Shown piece after piece: positions 9,566-18,344 of a stretch of 64,000 bases of DNA. The number at the start of each line of letters is the position of its first letter. The stretch's first letter is position 1. Origin of the DNA: Flavobacterium sp. J372 (lineage in GTDB: Bacteria; Bacteroidota; Bacteroidia; Flavobacteriales; Flavobacteriaceae); NCBI RefSeq assembly GCF_024699965.1, contig NZ_JAJOMZ010000004.1, positions 1,486,001 through 1,550,000 of the forward strand, given 5' to 3'. The notes under the pieces were generated by a model, which ran no database searches, was not told the origin of the DNA, and worked only from the letters and a program-made list of their open reading frames with translations. Made by a program: the position numbers and the translations under genes.

Positions 9566-10363
9566 AGTTAATGATTTGATAGAACAAAAATAGGAAAGGT
9601 ATCGCAAATATTATACTGTCAAGCCTGTCTAATATTCCTCCGTGGCCCGGCATGATATTTCCGCTGTCTTTCACACCGGCGCTGCGTTTAAAGCGTGATT
9701 CAATTAAATCCCCAAGTGTGCCTGCAATTACGAGTATTATTGCCGTGCATACCCACAATAGCAGTGTCATGCCAAACCAGTCAAACCGGCTTATTATATA
9801 ACTAGCGATAATCGCGAAAATCAACCCGCCTGCAAAACCCTCGACTGTTTTTTTGGTGATATCCTTTCTAGTAGCTTGTGTCTGCCCATTGTTTTGCCAA
9901 CAACGTAAGCAAAGGTGTCGTTTGTCCAGATTAATATGAAAATGCCAATTATTATTGAAGGTTGAAAGTTTTCGCCGGTAAACGGTAATCGTACAAGCAG
10001 CATAAATGAGAAAACCACATATCCCATAAGCTCAAGGCTGCTCATGCGTGCGCTCTTGGGTATCATTTGCTTTTTGTTGAAGAGGTCGTGAATCAATTTG
10101 CAGTTAACCGGTAGAGCAACGGCAGCAAAAGTCCATGCGAGATAGTTTTTATCGAGATTTACCACATTGCTGATAAACAACACTGCTGCAGTAACCATTG
10201 GTATTACAACACTTATTTTCACTAAGCGCGCAAATTCATACACGGCAATCAGCATAAAAATGCCGAAAAGCAAAATAAAACTTTCAGGAGAATATAATGT
10301 TGCGGTTACCAGCAACGCAATGTAAACAATGCCGGAGAGTGTCCTTACGACGCTTTCATTCAT
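9555..10363 (-). pseudogene. cdsA: Phosphatidate cytidylyltransferase, split by an apparent one-base deletion
   Basis: CdsA makes CDP-diacylglycerol, the precursor of phosphatidylserine and phosphatidylglycerol, in the inner membrane. The first part (10363 to about 9855) has several membrane helices and [12 protein letters not shown]. The second part carries [14 protein letters not shown] and [19 protein letters not shown], the CDP-alcohol signature. The frame changes at a run of seven A on the minus strand (9854-9848). With an eighth A the protein reads [18 protein letters not shown] without interruption, the expected family sequence. Because this gene is normally essential, a read error is likelier than a real mutation. 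It lies between the LUD gene (1 base gap) and psd (11-base overlap). Confidence 0.92.
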
Positions 10364-10364
10364 C

Positions 10365-10966
10365 TTAAAGGTCTTCTAGAAGCAAAAGGTAAAGGTTTTT
10401 GGCTGTGCTGCCATATTGAAGAAAGTCTTCTTCCTTTGCTTTTTCGAAATATTTTATGGTAGTGATATTGGTAGGGTAGTCTTTATCGTATTTCTTTTTA
10501 ATGACGCGCAGGCCATCGCTCTTGGAGCCTAAAATCTGGCTTGTTGTGGCGTATATTACAATATTAGCCGGCAGTTCATTAGGCTTCTTCTGTTTAATCT
10601 GGTTTGACGAAAAAAGGATTGAACCTTCATCGGCAATCAGGTTTTCACAGCTTGCCAGAAGAAACTTTGGATTCGAAGGATTGTTATACGAAAGTTTGTT
10701 TTCGTCAAGCAGGCTATATAGCTTTGGCTCCATGCAAAGCACCTCGCACTCAAACCAGTCATTTTCTTCAAGAATGTTCAGAAACTGGTCATGTACTTCA
10801 GGTAGCGACTCACAGTAGATAAATTTACCGCCGTTCTTTTTGAAATTAAAAGTAAAAAGTTCATCGGCAGGCAGTTGTTGCTGCGGCAGGTACGGATTAG
10901 ACTCGTTGTTCTTTTCCTCACCTGATGCATCGGTAGCACTGCCAAAAATTTTTTAAAGATACTCAT
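10365..10966 (-). pseudogene. LUD-domain protein, split by an apparent one-base deletion near the start
   Basis: The natural ATG at 10966 gives MSIFKK and then loses frame at a run of six A followed by five T (minus strand, 10954-10944). With one extra A it continues KKIFGSATDASGEEKNN and joins the long frame to 10365, about 200 residues in all. The body (CENLIADEGSILFSSNQIKQ, LPANIVIYATTSQI) matches the LUD (LutC, DUF162) family seen in lactate-utilisation operons. Here it sits alone between ftsH and cdsA, so a role in lactate use cannot be assumed. The 14 in-frame codons before 10966 are unlikely to be translated. Confidence 0.8.
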
Positions 10967-11014
10967 ACCCTCTGTCTTCCCTTGAATTTCTGCGTTGGTA
11001 ACACTCAAAGATAA

Positions 11015-11054
11015 AAAAATCTTAATTCAAACATTACGTTGAATTAAGATTTTT
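11015..11054 (-). terminator. Terminator after ftsH
   Basis: The 16-base arms at 11015-11030 and 11039-11054 are perfect complements around an 8-base loop and end in a T run when read leftwards. The stem is A+T-rich. It separates ftsH from the LUD gene, so the lipid genes downstream may have their own promoter or depend on read-through. Confidence 0.75.
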
Positions 11055-11078
11055 ATAATTATTTGAGCAATATTTTGC

Positions 11079-13010
11079 TTACGCTTCTGTAATTACCTCA
11101 AAATCTGATTTTTCGTGAGGGCGTTTACCAAATATATCTTCAAGGTCATCTTTAAAGATGACTTCTTTTTCAATAAGAATGTCTGCCAGTTTGTTCAGCT
11201 TATCCTTGTTCTCTTCAAGTATTGCTATGGCGCGTTGGTACTGTTGCTCAATAAGCGTTGATATTTCCTCGTCAATTATCCGGGCAGTTTCTTCGCTATA
11301 CGGCTTAGAAAAACCATAATCGCTCTGGCCGGTACTGTCATAGTAAGTAATGTTGCCAAGCTTGTCATTAAGGCCATAAATGGTAACCATTGCCCTGGCT
11401 TGTTTAGTAACCTTTTCAAGGTCGCTCAACGCGCCGGTTGATATACGGTTAAATGTAACCTTCTCGGCAGCACGGCCACCCATTGTGGCACACATTTCAT
11501 CGAGCATCTGGTCAGGGCGCACTATAAGCCTCTCTTCCGGTAAATACCATGCAGCGCCAAGGCTCTGCCCGCGTGGCACAATTGTCACTTTAACAAGCGG
11601 TGCAGCATGTTCAAGCATCCAGCTTATAGTAGCGTGTCCTGCCTCATGTATAGCAATGGCACGTTTTTCTTCAGCAGAAACTATCTTGTTTTTCTTCTCA
11701 AGGCCACCCACAATCCTGTCAACAGCGTCAAGGAAGTCTTGTTTATCTACAGATTGCTTGTCTTTCCTCGCGGCTATAAGCGCGGCTTCGTTACATACGT
11801 TGGCAATATCTGCCCCGCTAAAGCCCGGTGTTTGCTTGGCAAGAAAATCGGTATCAAGGTCTTCCGATTTCTTAAGCGGCTTAAGGTGTACTTCAAATAT
11901 TTCTTTACGTTCCCTGATGTCCGGAAGGTCTACATATATCTGCCTGTCAAAACGTCCCGCACGCATCAGGGCCTTATCAAGCACATCGGCACGGTTGGTA
12001 GCGGCTAGTACAATAACATTTGTATTTGTGCCGAAACCATCCATTTCTGTAAGTAGCTGGTTCAGGGTATTTTCGCGCTCATCATTAGAGCCTGAAAAGT
12101 TATTTTTACCACGGGCACGGCCTACTGCATCAATCTCATCGATGAAAATGATAGCCGGAGATTTCTCCTTTGCCTGCTTAAAGAGGTCTCGCACACGCGA
12201 AGCACCCACACCTACAAACATCTCCACGAAATCAGAACCCGACAGTGAGAAGAAAGGTACTTTTGCTTCGCCTGCCACAGCTTTTGCTAGCAATGTCTTA
12301 CCTGTACCCGGAGGGCCTACAAGCAATGCACCTTTAGGTATTTTACCACCTATGTTGGTATATTTCTCCGGGTTTTTCAGGAATTCAACAATTTCCTGTA
12401 TCTCTTCCTTAGCGCCTTCAAGGCCGGCAACATCTTTAAATGTTACTTTGATATCGTTCTTTTCGTCAAACAACTTCGCTTTAGATTTACCTATATTGAA
12501 AATTTGCCCGCCAGGACCGCCACCGGCACCTCCCGACATCCTGCGCATCATGAAAATCCAGATACCTATTATGAGCACAAATGGCAGGAACGTCATCAAA
12601 ATATTACCCCATTCACTATCAGGTTCATTAGAATAGTCAGTAAGTTTACCCTCCTGCTGTGCTTTGTCCAGTTTGCTTACAAAAAGCTCATTTTTATCGC
12701 CAATATTTACAATATAATGAGGCCCTTTGTTTTTGTTTCCTAATAGGTCTTTCTGTACATTTTTGTGTGTTTTATCAGCTAACGCGGTTTCTTTAAGGTA
12801 AACTTCGGCAGTAGAATTACCATACACAACACGTTGCACCTCACCTTTATCAAGATAAGTATAAAACTTTGCCAGTGAAGTAGGTTTAGGGTCATTCCAT
12901 GTTGAACCGCCGGCAACAAAATTTATAGCAAGGAAAATGAGCAGTATACCGCCATAGATAAGCCATGGGCTTACCTTTCCTTTATTTGGTTTATTGTTAT
13001 CTTTTGACAT
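11079..13010 (-). CDS. ftsH: ATP-dependent zinc metalloprotease FtsH
   Basis: This 643-residue membrane protease is full length. Two membrane helices (about residues 15-35 and 135-155) flank a periplasmic loop. The AAA+ ATPase follows with Walker A GPPGTGKT (232-239), Walker B IIFIDEIDAVG and the second region of homology. The zinc protease motif HEAGH is at 455-459. FtsH extracts and degrades damaged membrane proteins and short-lived cytosolic regulators. It starts 13 bases after rsfS. A short Gly-rich stretch (MSGGAGGGPGGQ) follows the second helix, as in many Bacteroidota FtsH proteins. Confidence 0.98.
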   Translation of the reverse strand: MSKDNNKPNKGKVSPWLIYGGILLIFLAINFVAGGSTWNDPKPTSLAKFYTYLDKGEVQRVVYGNSTAEVYLKETALADKTHKNVQKDLLGNKNKGPHYIVNIGDKNELFVSKLDKAQQEGKLTDYSNEPDSEWGNILMTFLPFVLIIGIWIFMMRRMSGGAGGGPGGQIFNIGKSKAKLFDEKNDIKVTFKDVAGLEGAKEEIQEIVEFLKNPEKYTNIGGKIPKGALLVGPPGTGKTLLAKAVAGEAKVPFFSLSGSDFVEMFVGVGASRVRDLFKQAKEKSPAIIFIDEIDAVGRARGKNNFSGSNDERENTLNQLLTEMDGFGTNTNVIVLAATNRADVLDKALMRAGRFDRQIYVDLPDIRERKEIFEVHLKPLKKSEDLDTDFLAKQTPGFSGADIANVCNEAALIAARKDKQSVDKQDFLDAVDRIVGGLEKKNKIVSAEEKRAIAIHEAGHATISWMLEHAAPLVKVTIVPRGQSLGAAWYLPEERLIVRPDQMLDEMCATMGGRAAEKVTFNRISTGALSDLEKVTKQARAMVTIYGLNDKLGNITYYDSTGQSDYGFSKPYSEETARIIDEEISTLIEQQYQRAIAILEENKDKLNKLADILIEKEVIFKDDLEDIFGKRPHEKSDFEVITEA

Positions 13011-13023
13011 TTAATTTGCTTGA

Positions 13024-13395
13024 TTAATAATTGTTCCCGATTGAAGTGATACGGGCGTCGCCCCAAAGGCTTTCAATATTGTAGTATTCGCGGATATGCT
13101 TTTGGAAAACATGTACTACTATGTTCACGTAATCCATTAAAACCCACTCGCCGTTTTCTGTACCTTCTACATGCCACGGCTTGTCTTTAAGCTCTTTTGA
13201 AACTATTTTTTGGATAGAATGAACAATTGCGTTCACCTGAGTATTTGAAGTACCGTTGCATATTACAAAATAGTCGCACACGGTGTTGTCTATCGCCCTT
13301 AAATCAAGAATATCTATATCATTCCCTTTTACTTCTTCAATTCCTTTGATGATGTTTGCAAGTAAATCATCGTTGCTTATATTCTTTTTCGCCAT
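13024..13395 (-). CDS. rsfS: Ribosome silencing factor RsfS
   Basis: The 123-residue protein matches RsfS (Iojap/DUF143) in size. Landmarks are DLRAIDNTVCDYFVICNGTS, the KPWHVEG motif and NGEWVLMDYVNIVVHVF. RsfS binds ribosomal protein uL14 and prevents joining of the subunits under starvation. It is the first gene of the leftward run and is divergent from birA, with a 92-base shared promoter region. Confidence 0.96.
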   Translation of the reverse strand: MAKKNISNDDLLANIIKGIEEVKGNDIDILDLRAIDNTVCDYFVICNGTSNTQVNAIVHSIQKIVSKELKDKPWHVEGTENGEWVLMDYVNIVVHVFQKHIREYYNIESLWGDARITSIGNNY

Positions 13396-13414
13396 TTAAA
13401 AATTTATATTTCCA

Positions 13415-13442
13415 CAAAGTTACATTTTTGTAGTTACTTTTG
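13415..13442. promoter_or_regulatory. Divergent -7 elements for rsfS and birA
   Basis: TAACTTTG on the minus strand (13422-13415) and TACTTTTG on the plus strand (13435-13442) both match TAnnTTTG and point to rsfS and birA. Neither has a clear -33 TTG at the best spacing, so the call rests on the -7 matches and position. Confidence 0.4.
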
Positions 13443-13487
13443 AGCCATCTGCCAAAATAAATACCACTACAAAACGCATTTATTTTC

Positions 13488-14213
13488 ATGAATATAATCA
13501 AACTCAATGCCATTAATTCAACTAATGATTACCTTAAAGAGCTCATGGCAAAGCAGTATGTTGAAAACTTTACAATTGTAACAGCAGTACACCAGACGGC
13601 AGGCAGGGGACAAATGGGGTCTGAATGGAATGCTGAGGCTGGAAAGAACCTGACATTTAGTGTTTTAATAAAAGATTTGTTGCTGAAGCCTGAAGATATT
13701 TTTTTGCTGAATGCAGCGGTTGCAGTAAGCTGCTCAGAGGCAATTGAAAGTCATTTAGATAATATCTTTATTAAGTGGCCTAACGACATTTTGGCAGGGA
13801 ATAAGAAAATTGGTGGTATACTTGTTGAAAACAGCATTAAAAGTCATGGAGAAATATATTCGGTTGCAGGTATAGGAATGAATATAAACCAAAAAGATTT
13901 TTACGGCCTGCCAAAGGCTTCATCATTATTTATTGAAACAGGCAAAGAGTATGATATTGAAGATGTAATGCTTGACATTATAGCATGCCTTAAGCGAAAT
14001 GTAGCTATGCTCATAAACGGCGCAAAAAACGATATATGGCAGAAATACCACCAAAGGCTTTATAAGAAAAATGTGCCCATGCCTTTTGAAAAGGACGGGC
14101 ACAGATTTATGGGTATTATCAAAGAAGTGAACCGTAACGGGAAGCTTCAGGTTCTGCTTGAAGATGACAGGATAGCGGAGTATGGGCTGAAAGAAATACA
14201 GCTGCTGTATTAA
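13488..14213 (+). CDS. birA: Biotin--[acetyl-CoA-carboxylase] ligase
   Basis: The 241-residue protein attaches biotin to the carboxyl carrier protein through biotinyl-AMP. The catalytic motif GRGQMGSEW (GRGRxGR-like) and the active Lys in FIKWPNDILAGNKKIGGIL are present, and the C-terminal SH3-like domain follows. It lacks the N-terminal winged helix of the bifunctional E. coli type, so it is an enzyme only and not a repressor. Ser-Thr-Asn near the start (NAINSTNDYLK) is the usual opening. Confidence 0.96.
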   Translation: MNIIKLNAINSTNDYLKELMAKQYVENFTIVTAVHQTAGRGQMGSEWNAEAGKNLTFSVLIKDLLLKPEDIFLLNAAVAVSCSEAIESHLDNIFIKWPNDILAGNKKIGGILVENSIKSHGEIYSVAGIGMNINQKDFYGLPKASSLFIETGKEYDIEDVMLDIIACLKRNVAMLINGAKNDIWQKYHQRLYKKNVPMPFEKDGHRFMGIIKEVNRNGKLQVLLEDDRIAEYGLKEIQLLY

Positions 14214-14284
14214 TATTCAATCTCAGTCTCAGTCTCAGTGTATTGCTTATCAGACTGACTGCCAACTGAGACTGCGACTGAAAA
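14214..14284. repeat. Short CTCAGT tandem and inverted repeat between convergent genes
   Basis: TCTCAG is repeated three times in tandem (14221-14238). CAGTCTCAGT there is the inverse of ACTGAGACTG at 14265-14274, so the spacer can fold. Related bits (ACTGCGACT, GACTGAAAACT) recur at 21266-21297, also just after the stop of a leftward gene. It lacks a T tract, so it is not a standard terminator. Confidence 0.55.
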
Positions 14285-14995
14285 CTAGACTTCTTCGTCC
14301 TCAAACTCATCGTCTTCGCCTTCTTCAAAATCGTTGATTAGGAAATCAATAACAAGTTCTATTGTATCACCATTGTCATTCAGGCCCCAGTATGCAGGAT
14401 AATAGCCATCACCCCAGCCCGAAGAAAACATAATTACGTTATTGTCAGAATCTGTGCTCGGATGATGGTCATTCCAGTCTCCAAGCGACCGCGAGAATTT
14501 ATTTTTACCTGAATATTCTTCAAATTCTTTGGCAAGCACTTCATCATAATAGTTTGACTCAGGCTTATTTTCCTGAAGTAAATTCATACGCATTGTCAAC
14601 TGTTGATTAGTTTCGGCATCAAGCAGTGCAGCCAGGCCAGAATCAACAGGAAACCCGAAAAACTCATCATCGCCAAGTTCGTCAAGTTCTTCAGCTGTAA
14701 GGTCTTCTGTTAAGGCAAGGATATATTTAGTGGGAGTCTCCGGCCTGAATTTTACTTTAGCATACGCTACGCGGTGATGCAGTTCATCAATTTCGGCCAT
14801 GTAAATATAAACAGGGTATTTATCAGGTTCAACGCTCCGTGCAAAAGCGGGCTGGCTGTCAGTAAAAAATGGGTCTGCCGCGATTATTTTACCTGTTGGC
14901 AGGTTTAGGTCACCAACGTGTATTTCAACAAGTTCACTGCTGCTGAATTCTGCATCCAGGTCATAATGCAGTTCATATTCATTAAGGTCTTTCAT
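14285..14995 (-). CDS. DUF4241 domain protein
   Basis: The 236-residue soluble protein shows the DUF4241 pattern: LVEIHVGDLNLPTGKIIAADP, PFFTD, FARSVEPDKYPVYIYMAE, GFPVDSGLAALLDAE and VIMFSSGWGDGYYPAYWGL. No catalytic role is established for the family; some members occur near toxin or immunity genes, but nothing here supports that link. The C-terminus is strongly acidic (EEGEDDEFEDEEV). It forms a unit of its own, convergent with birA. Confidence 0.8.
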   Translation of the reverse strand: MKDLNEYELHYDLDAEFSSSELVEIHVGDLNLPTGKIIAADPFFTDSQPAFARSVEPDKYPVYIYMAEIDELHHRVAYAKVKFRPETPTKYILALTEDLTAEELDELGDDEFFGFPVDSGLAALLDAETNQQLTMRMNLLQENKPESNYYDEVLAKEFEEYSGKNKFSRSLGDWNDHHPSTDSDNNVIMFSSGWGDGYYPAYWGLNDNGDTIELVIDFLINDFEEGEDDEFEDEEV

Positions 14996-15074
14996 GGCTG
15001 TAGGTTTAAAGGTTGAATTAAAGATACAGTTTTTTGATGGTACAGCACCTGTTTATTAATTTTTTAACCTGGGC

Positions 15075-15818
15075 TTAATGTTCCGGTCCGGTAATGAATC
15101 TGTCGTAGTAGTTGGTAACAAGCCGGGTGCGAATGTTGTTTTCCGTAAGAGTAATTAACCTGTAGCCAAAGTATGGCGTAATGATTTCAATATCAGTTGA
15201 GTTCTTTTTAACCTGGAATGACAGCGCAGGTGTAATATATTGCGTAATTTTACCATTAGTGCGTTTATCAGGCATATGGTAGTGTCCGCAAAAAATGGTA
15301 ACATTCTGCCGGCATTGCTGCAGTAATGCAAACACCTCATCGCGGTTTTTTAGCGGATATACAGCATCCATGCCGGTTTCGAATCCAAGTACGGGGTGAT
15401 GCACAAAAATCACAATTCTTTTTGATGTATTTACTTCACTTTCAAGCCAGGCCATTTGTTGTGGGCCTATACTTTCTGAAGAAGAGTTTAGCCAAATATA
15501 TTTATAATACTCATCTTCTTTGCTGTGGTAAAGGCCATCGGCCTGAAATTGCCTTGAATAATATTTCTTAACTTCTTGAAAATTATCATGGTTGCCAAGT
15601 ACAATCTTAAAGCCTGGTTTGTATTTCTCCAGCATTTTAAAAAAGTGCTGGTATCTTTCATCATAGCCAATGTCTCCGCCAAATATCAGCTCATCAATGC
15701 CAATGTCAATAGCATGTTTTAATGCCGCCTCCAGATTTTTGTCCGGGTTTATTCCGCGAGATAGTGCAGTCGGGTCTCCAAGGTGCGAGTCGGTAATGTG
15801 GGCAATCCGTTTTAGCAT
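15075..15818 (-). CDS. Metallophosphoesterase (calcineurin-like)
   Basis: The 247-residue protein has the full metal-binding set of the calcineurin-like phosphoesterases in order: ITDSHLGD, GGDIGYD, GNHDN, FVHHPVLG and CGHYHMP. It resembles the cyclic-nucleotide phosphodiesterase (CpdA/Icc) branch, but substrate cannot be decided from motifs. No signal peptide is seen, so it should be cytoplasmic. It starts only 17 bases left of a terminator that closes the upstream SRPBCC unit. Confidence 0.88.
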   Translation of the reverse strand: MLKRIAHITDSHLGDPTALSRGINPDKNLEAALKHAIDIGIDELIFGGDIGYDERYQHFFKMLEKYKPGFKIVLGNHDNFQEVKKYYSRQFQADGLYHSKEDEYYKYIWLNSSSESIGPQQMAWLESEVNTSKRIVIFVHHPVLGFETGMDAVYPLKNRDEVFALLQQCRQNVTIFCGHYHMPDKRTNGKITQYITPALSFQVKKNSTDIEIITPYFGYRLITLTENNIRTRLVTNYYDRFITGPEH

Positions 15819-15834
15819 AGCCTAAAAATACAAA

Positions 15835-15861
15835 AAGCCTTTTAGTTGAGCTAAAAGGCTT
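15835..15861 (-). terminator. Terminator after the SRPBCC gene
   Basis: The perfect 11-base arms (15835-15845 and 15851-15861) enclose a 5-base loop and are followed leftwards by a T run. It lies 20 bases past the stop at 15882 and immediately upstream of the next start at 15818. Confidence 0.85.
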
Positions 15862-15881
15862 ATGTTTTTATTGTCAGGTTT

Positions 15882-16274
15882 TTACAACTTATGCATGTTT
15901 CCTGCTAGTGTCTCAATAAATTTGCTGATTGGGCCTTTTACCATCATGGCCATCATCGCATTGAATTCACCCTCGAATTTAAGCTGCACAGTGCTTGAGC
16001 TGTCACCCGCAGCCTGAATATCGCCCGTCAGAGTAAACGGAAGCTTATCGCTTGCAGCGCCTAAAACTACTTTATTCGGTGCCTGCCTGTCTTTCATTTT
16101 TAGTTTAATTTCAGGCATGCCTTTTAGTGCAAATATGAATGACTCTTCACCTGTCACTTCAAATTTGGAGATGTTTTCAGGCATCAGTTTCTCAAAATTC
16201 CTCACATCACTCAATGCGTCAAAGATGTATTGTGCCGGTTTGTCAACTGTAACTTTAGGGCTTTCTAGATTCAT
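15882..16274 (-). CDS. SRPBCC-family protein (START-like)
   Basis: The 130-residue protein has the opening and closing pattern of polyketide-cyclase/START-like proteins (VTVDKPAQYIFDALSDVRNFEKLMP; C-terminal helix ending in FIETLAGNMHKL). Such folds bind hydrophobic ligands in a cavity. Ligand and function are not known. It starts 8 bases after the gene ending at 16283 and lies in the leftward run that begins with pyrE. Confidence 0.75.
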   Translation of the reverse strand: MNLESPKVTVDKPAQYIFDALSDVRNFEKLMPENISKFEVTGEESFIFALKGMPEIKLKMKDRQAPNKVVLGAASDKLPFTLTGDIQAAGDSSSTVQLKFEGEFNAMMAMMVKGPISKFIETLAGNMHKL

Positions 16275-16282
16275 AGTATGGC

Positions 16283-16747
16283 TTACTTTTTACCAAAAAG
16301 TTTTTCTATTTGTTTTTTATTAAAATCTTTAGAAGAGATTTCCCTGCTTCCCGGAGATTTATCGATGGTGCTTGTGAAAGTTACAAGTTTTATGCCCATT
16401 TGCTTTGAGAATTTCAGCCATACAAACTGGTCATGTAATTCAAGTTTTATCGGTTCAGCCGGCATTTCTTCAAATCCCTTCATTATCATGTCATAAAAAG
16501 AATTATACGCGTTATCAACATCTCTAAAAAAGAATGAATGATATTTTACAATATGTGTAAATTCAGCATCCTTATATGTAAAACCATATATATCACCATC
16601 TTTGGTAATTGACATATGCGCAGGCTAGCCCATCGGTTGGATTTTTCCGATTTCTATACCGGCAGGTTTTGCTTCTTCAACTTTCTTTATTTGTGCAAAT
16701 GATACTGATGCTGCCAGCATAAAAAACAAAAGTGTAATTTTTTTCAT
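16283..16747 (-). pseudogene. Exported protein of unknown function interrupted by an in-frame TAG
   Basis: From the ATG at 16747 the frame gives a clear signal peptide (MKKITLLFFMLAASVSFAQ) and then IEIGKIQPMG before a TAG at 16627-16625. The same frame is open immediately after it, and from an ATG at 16615 it encodes 110 residues (MSITKDGDIYGFTYKDAEF to EKLFGKK). A signal peptide with nothing to export next to an exported-looking body without one suggests a single gene of about 154 codons with one nonsense change, for example CAG to TAG. The alternative is two small adjacent genes. I do not recognise the family. Confidence 0.65.
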
Positions 16748-16835
16748 TGTGTGATTATTAATTAATGATGATGCTAAACTAACAAAATTTATTTATAACG
16801 GAAAATTTTCTTTTTATAAACATGAAAATAATTTA

Positions 16836-17477
16836 TTAATTATCCCATTCCGCAGGATTCTTCCGCCATTCTGCAAGGGTTTGTTGTTCAGCTTCAGTGA
16901 TATACTGTTTTGTCACAGCAAGTTGAAGAAGAGTGTTATAATCTCCAAGTGTATGCAGGTCAACATTGGCATTTTTAAAGTTTTCAGTAGCAACATCAAA
17001 CCCGTAGGTAAATATAGCTACCATACCTTTAACATTGGCTCCGGCGGCTTTCAATGCGTCAACCGCAAGCAGGCTGCTGTTTCCGGTGCTTATAAGGTCT
17101 TCAACCACAACCACATTCTGGCCTTTTTGTAAAAAGCCTTCCACCTGGTTTTGGCGGCCGTGTTTCTTAGGCTCAGGACGCACGTAAACAAATGGAAGCC
17201 CCATATATTCAGCCACAAGCATGCCGATACCTATGGCTCCTGTGGCCACGCCGGCAATAACGTCGGGTTTGCCAAACTGTTTTTCAATATGTTTTGAAAA
17301 CTCCTCACGGATGTAGTTACGTATCGGCGGGAAAGACAGCGTAACGCGGTTATCGCAGTAAATAGGCGAATTCCATCCGGAAGCCCAAGTAAAAGGATTT
17401 TTGGGATTTAATTTAATTGCGTTTATTTGTAAAAGCAATTCGGCAGTTTTTTTGGCTGTGTCTGTATTGAAAATCAT
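16836..17477 (-). CDS. pyrE: Orotate phosphoribosyltransferase
   Basis: The 213-residue enzyme adds phosphoribose from PRPP to orotate in pyrimidine synthesis. Visible motifs are FTWASGWNSPIYCDNR (orotate binding), GVATGAIGIGMLVAE, PEPKKHGRQN (the flexible loop) and the PRPP-binding NVVVVEDLISTGNSSL. It heads the leftward run and is divergent from the Nudix gene, with only 7 bases between the two start codons. Confidence 0.96.
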   Translation of the reverse strand: MIFNTDTAKKTAELLLQINAIKLNPKNPFTWASGWNSPIYCDNRVTLSFPPIRNYIREEFSKHIEKQFGKPDVIAGVATGAIGIGMLVAEYMGLPFVYVRPEPKKHGRQNQVEGFLQKGQNVVVVEDLISTGNSSLLAVDALKAAGANVKGMVAIFTYGFDVATENFKNANVDLHTLGDYNTLLQLAVTKQYITEAEQQTLAEWRKNPAEWDN

Positions 17478-17484
17478 ACTACAA

Positions 17485-18093
17485 ATGTATAAAGTTTTTG
17501 TAAACGATAAGCCGCTTTTTTTAACGAGCGAGGTGATGAAAGAAACCGATTTTCAGCTATTCCTGCTTGAAACGGCTGATGTTGAGCATATCATAAAAAA
17601 GATGTTCAACAACAAAATAAAAAAGGCATACCTGTACCATCCTGACGAGAAGGAAATACTCAAGAAATTAAAGGAAAAAATACCGGTTTCAAAAGCGGGC
17701 GGAGGGCTTGTTTACAACAAAGACGGCAATGTGCTTTTTATCTTTCGCAACGGGAAATGGGATCTGCCAAAGGGAGGGACCGAGAAGGGCGAGGAGATTG
17801 AAGATACTGCTATGCGTGAAGTTGAGGAAGAGACCGGCGTAAGCGGACTTAGCATTGTAAAAAAGCTGCAGAAAACATACCACATTTTTAAGCGTAATGG
17901 CGTCTACAAACTCAAGATAACGCACTGGTTTGAGATGCAAACTAATTACGATGGCAAGCTTACAGGGCAGCTTGAGGAGGGCATTGAAAAAGTGGCATGG
18001 CTTAACCCTGAAGAAATTAAAGCGGCGCTTGAAAACTCTTATGAAAATATAAAGCTATTGTTTGAAAATGAGTCTGTTACGTTAGCTAAATAG
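17485..18093 (+). CDS. Nudix hydrolase
   Basis: I chose the ATG at 17485 (MYKVFVNDKPLF), giving 202 residues; the open frame upstream overlaps pyrE and is not needed. The Nudix box (GX5EX7REUXEEXGU) is complete at residues 97-119. It starts with GGTEKGEEIEDT and ends with REVEEETGV, and binds the metal that activates water against a diphosphate bond. The first ~70 residues form an added domain seen in Bacteroidota homologues. The substrate is not predictable. The start is 7 bases from that of divergent pyrE, so the promoter must lie inside pyrE. Confidence 0.9.
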   Translation: MYKVFVNDKPLFLTSEVMKETDFQLFLLETADVEHIIKKMFNNKIKKAYLYHPDEKEILKKLKEKIPVSKAGGGLVYNKDGNVLFIFRNGKWDLPKGGTEKGEEIEDTAMREVEEETGVSGLSIVKKLQKTYHIFKRNGVYKLKITHWFEMQTNYDGKLTGQLEEGIEKVAWLNPEEIKAALENSYENIKLLFENESVTLAK

Positions 18094-18344
18094 ATTAAAT
18101 ATAAAGTTGTATTGTATTACTATGTTAAAAATTTAACTTAAGACTACAGTCATTGCAAAAATTGACTTAAATTTTCCGTTTCTGTAAGATAAGTCTTTAA
18201 ATTATGTGAGGTTTGTTCTCTAGTGGGAGTGTAAACACAGTACAGGCATTAACAAAACTTTAATTTGTTAAAGCATCCGATAATCTTTATTATGTTAGAA
18301 AATAGTCTTAACTTTGCGGTATTGGTTTGGAGTATATTTTTATA

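Noticed and set aside
10967..11008. Extended start of the LUD gene (MSVTNAEIQGKTEG)
   Set aside because: The ATG at 10966 fits the family start. The extra codons reach the ftsH terminator and look unnatural.
11380..12636. A 418-codon open frame opposite ftsH
   Set aside because: It lies fully inside ftsH on the other strand, has no recognisable motif and is the usual shadow of a conserved gene.
17401..17484. Extended start of the Nudix gene
   Set aside because: It would lie inside pyrE on the other strand, while MYKVFVNDKPLF is a natural start.
18094..18344. Possible small RNA or gene in the 251-base spacer
   Set aside because: I see no hairpin with T run, no promoter match and no coding frame with support.
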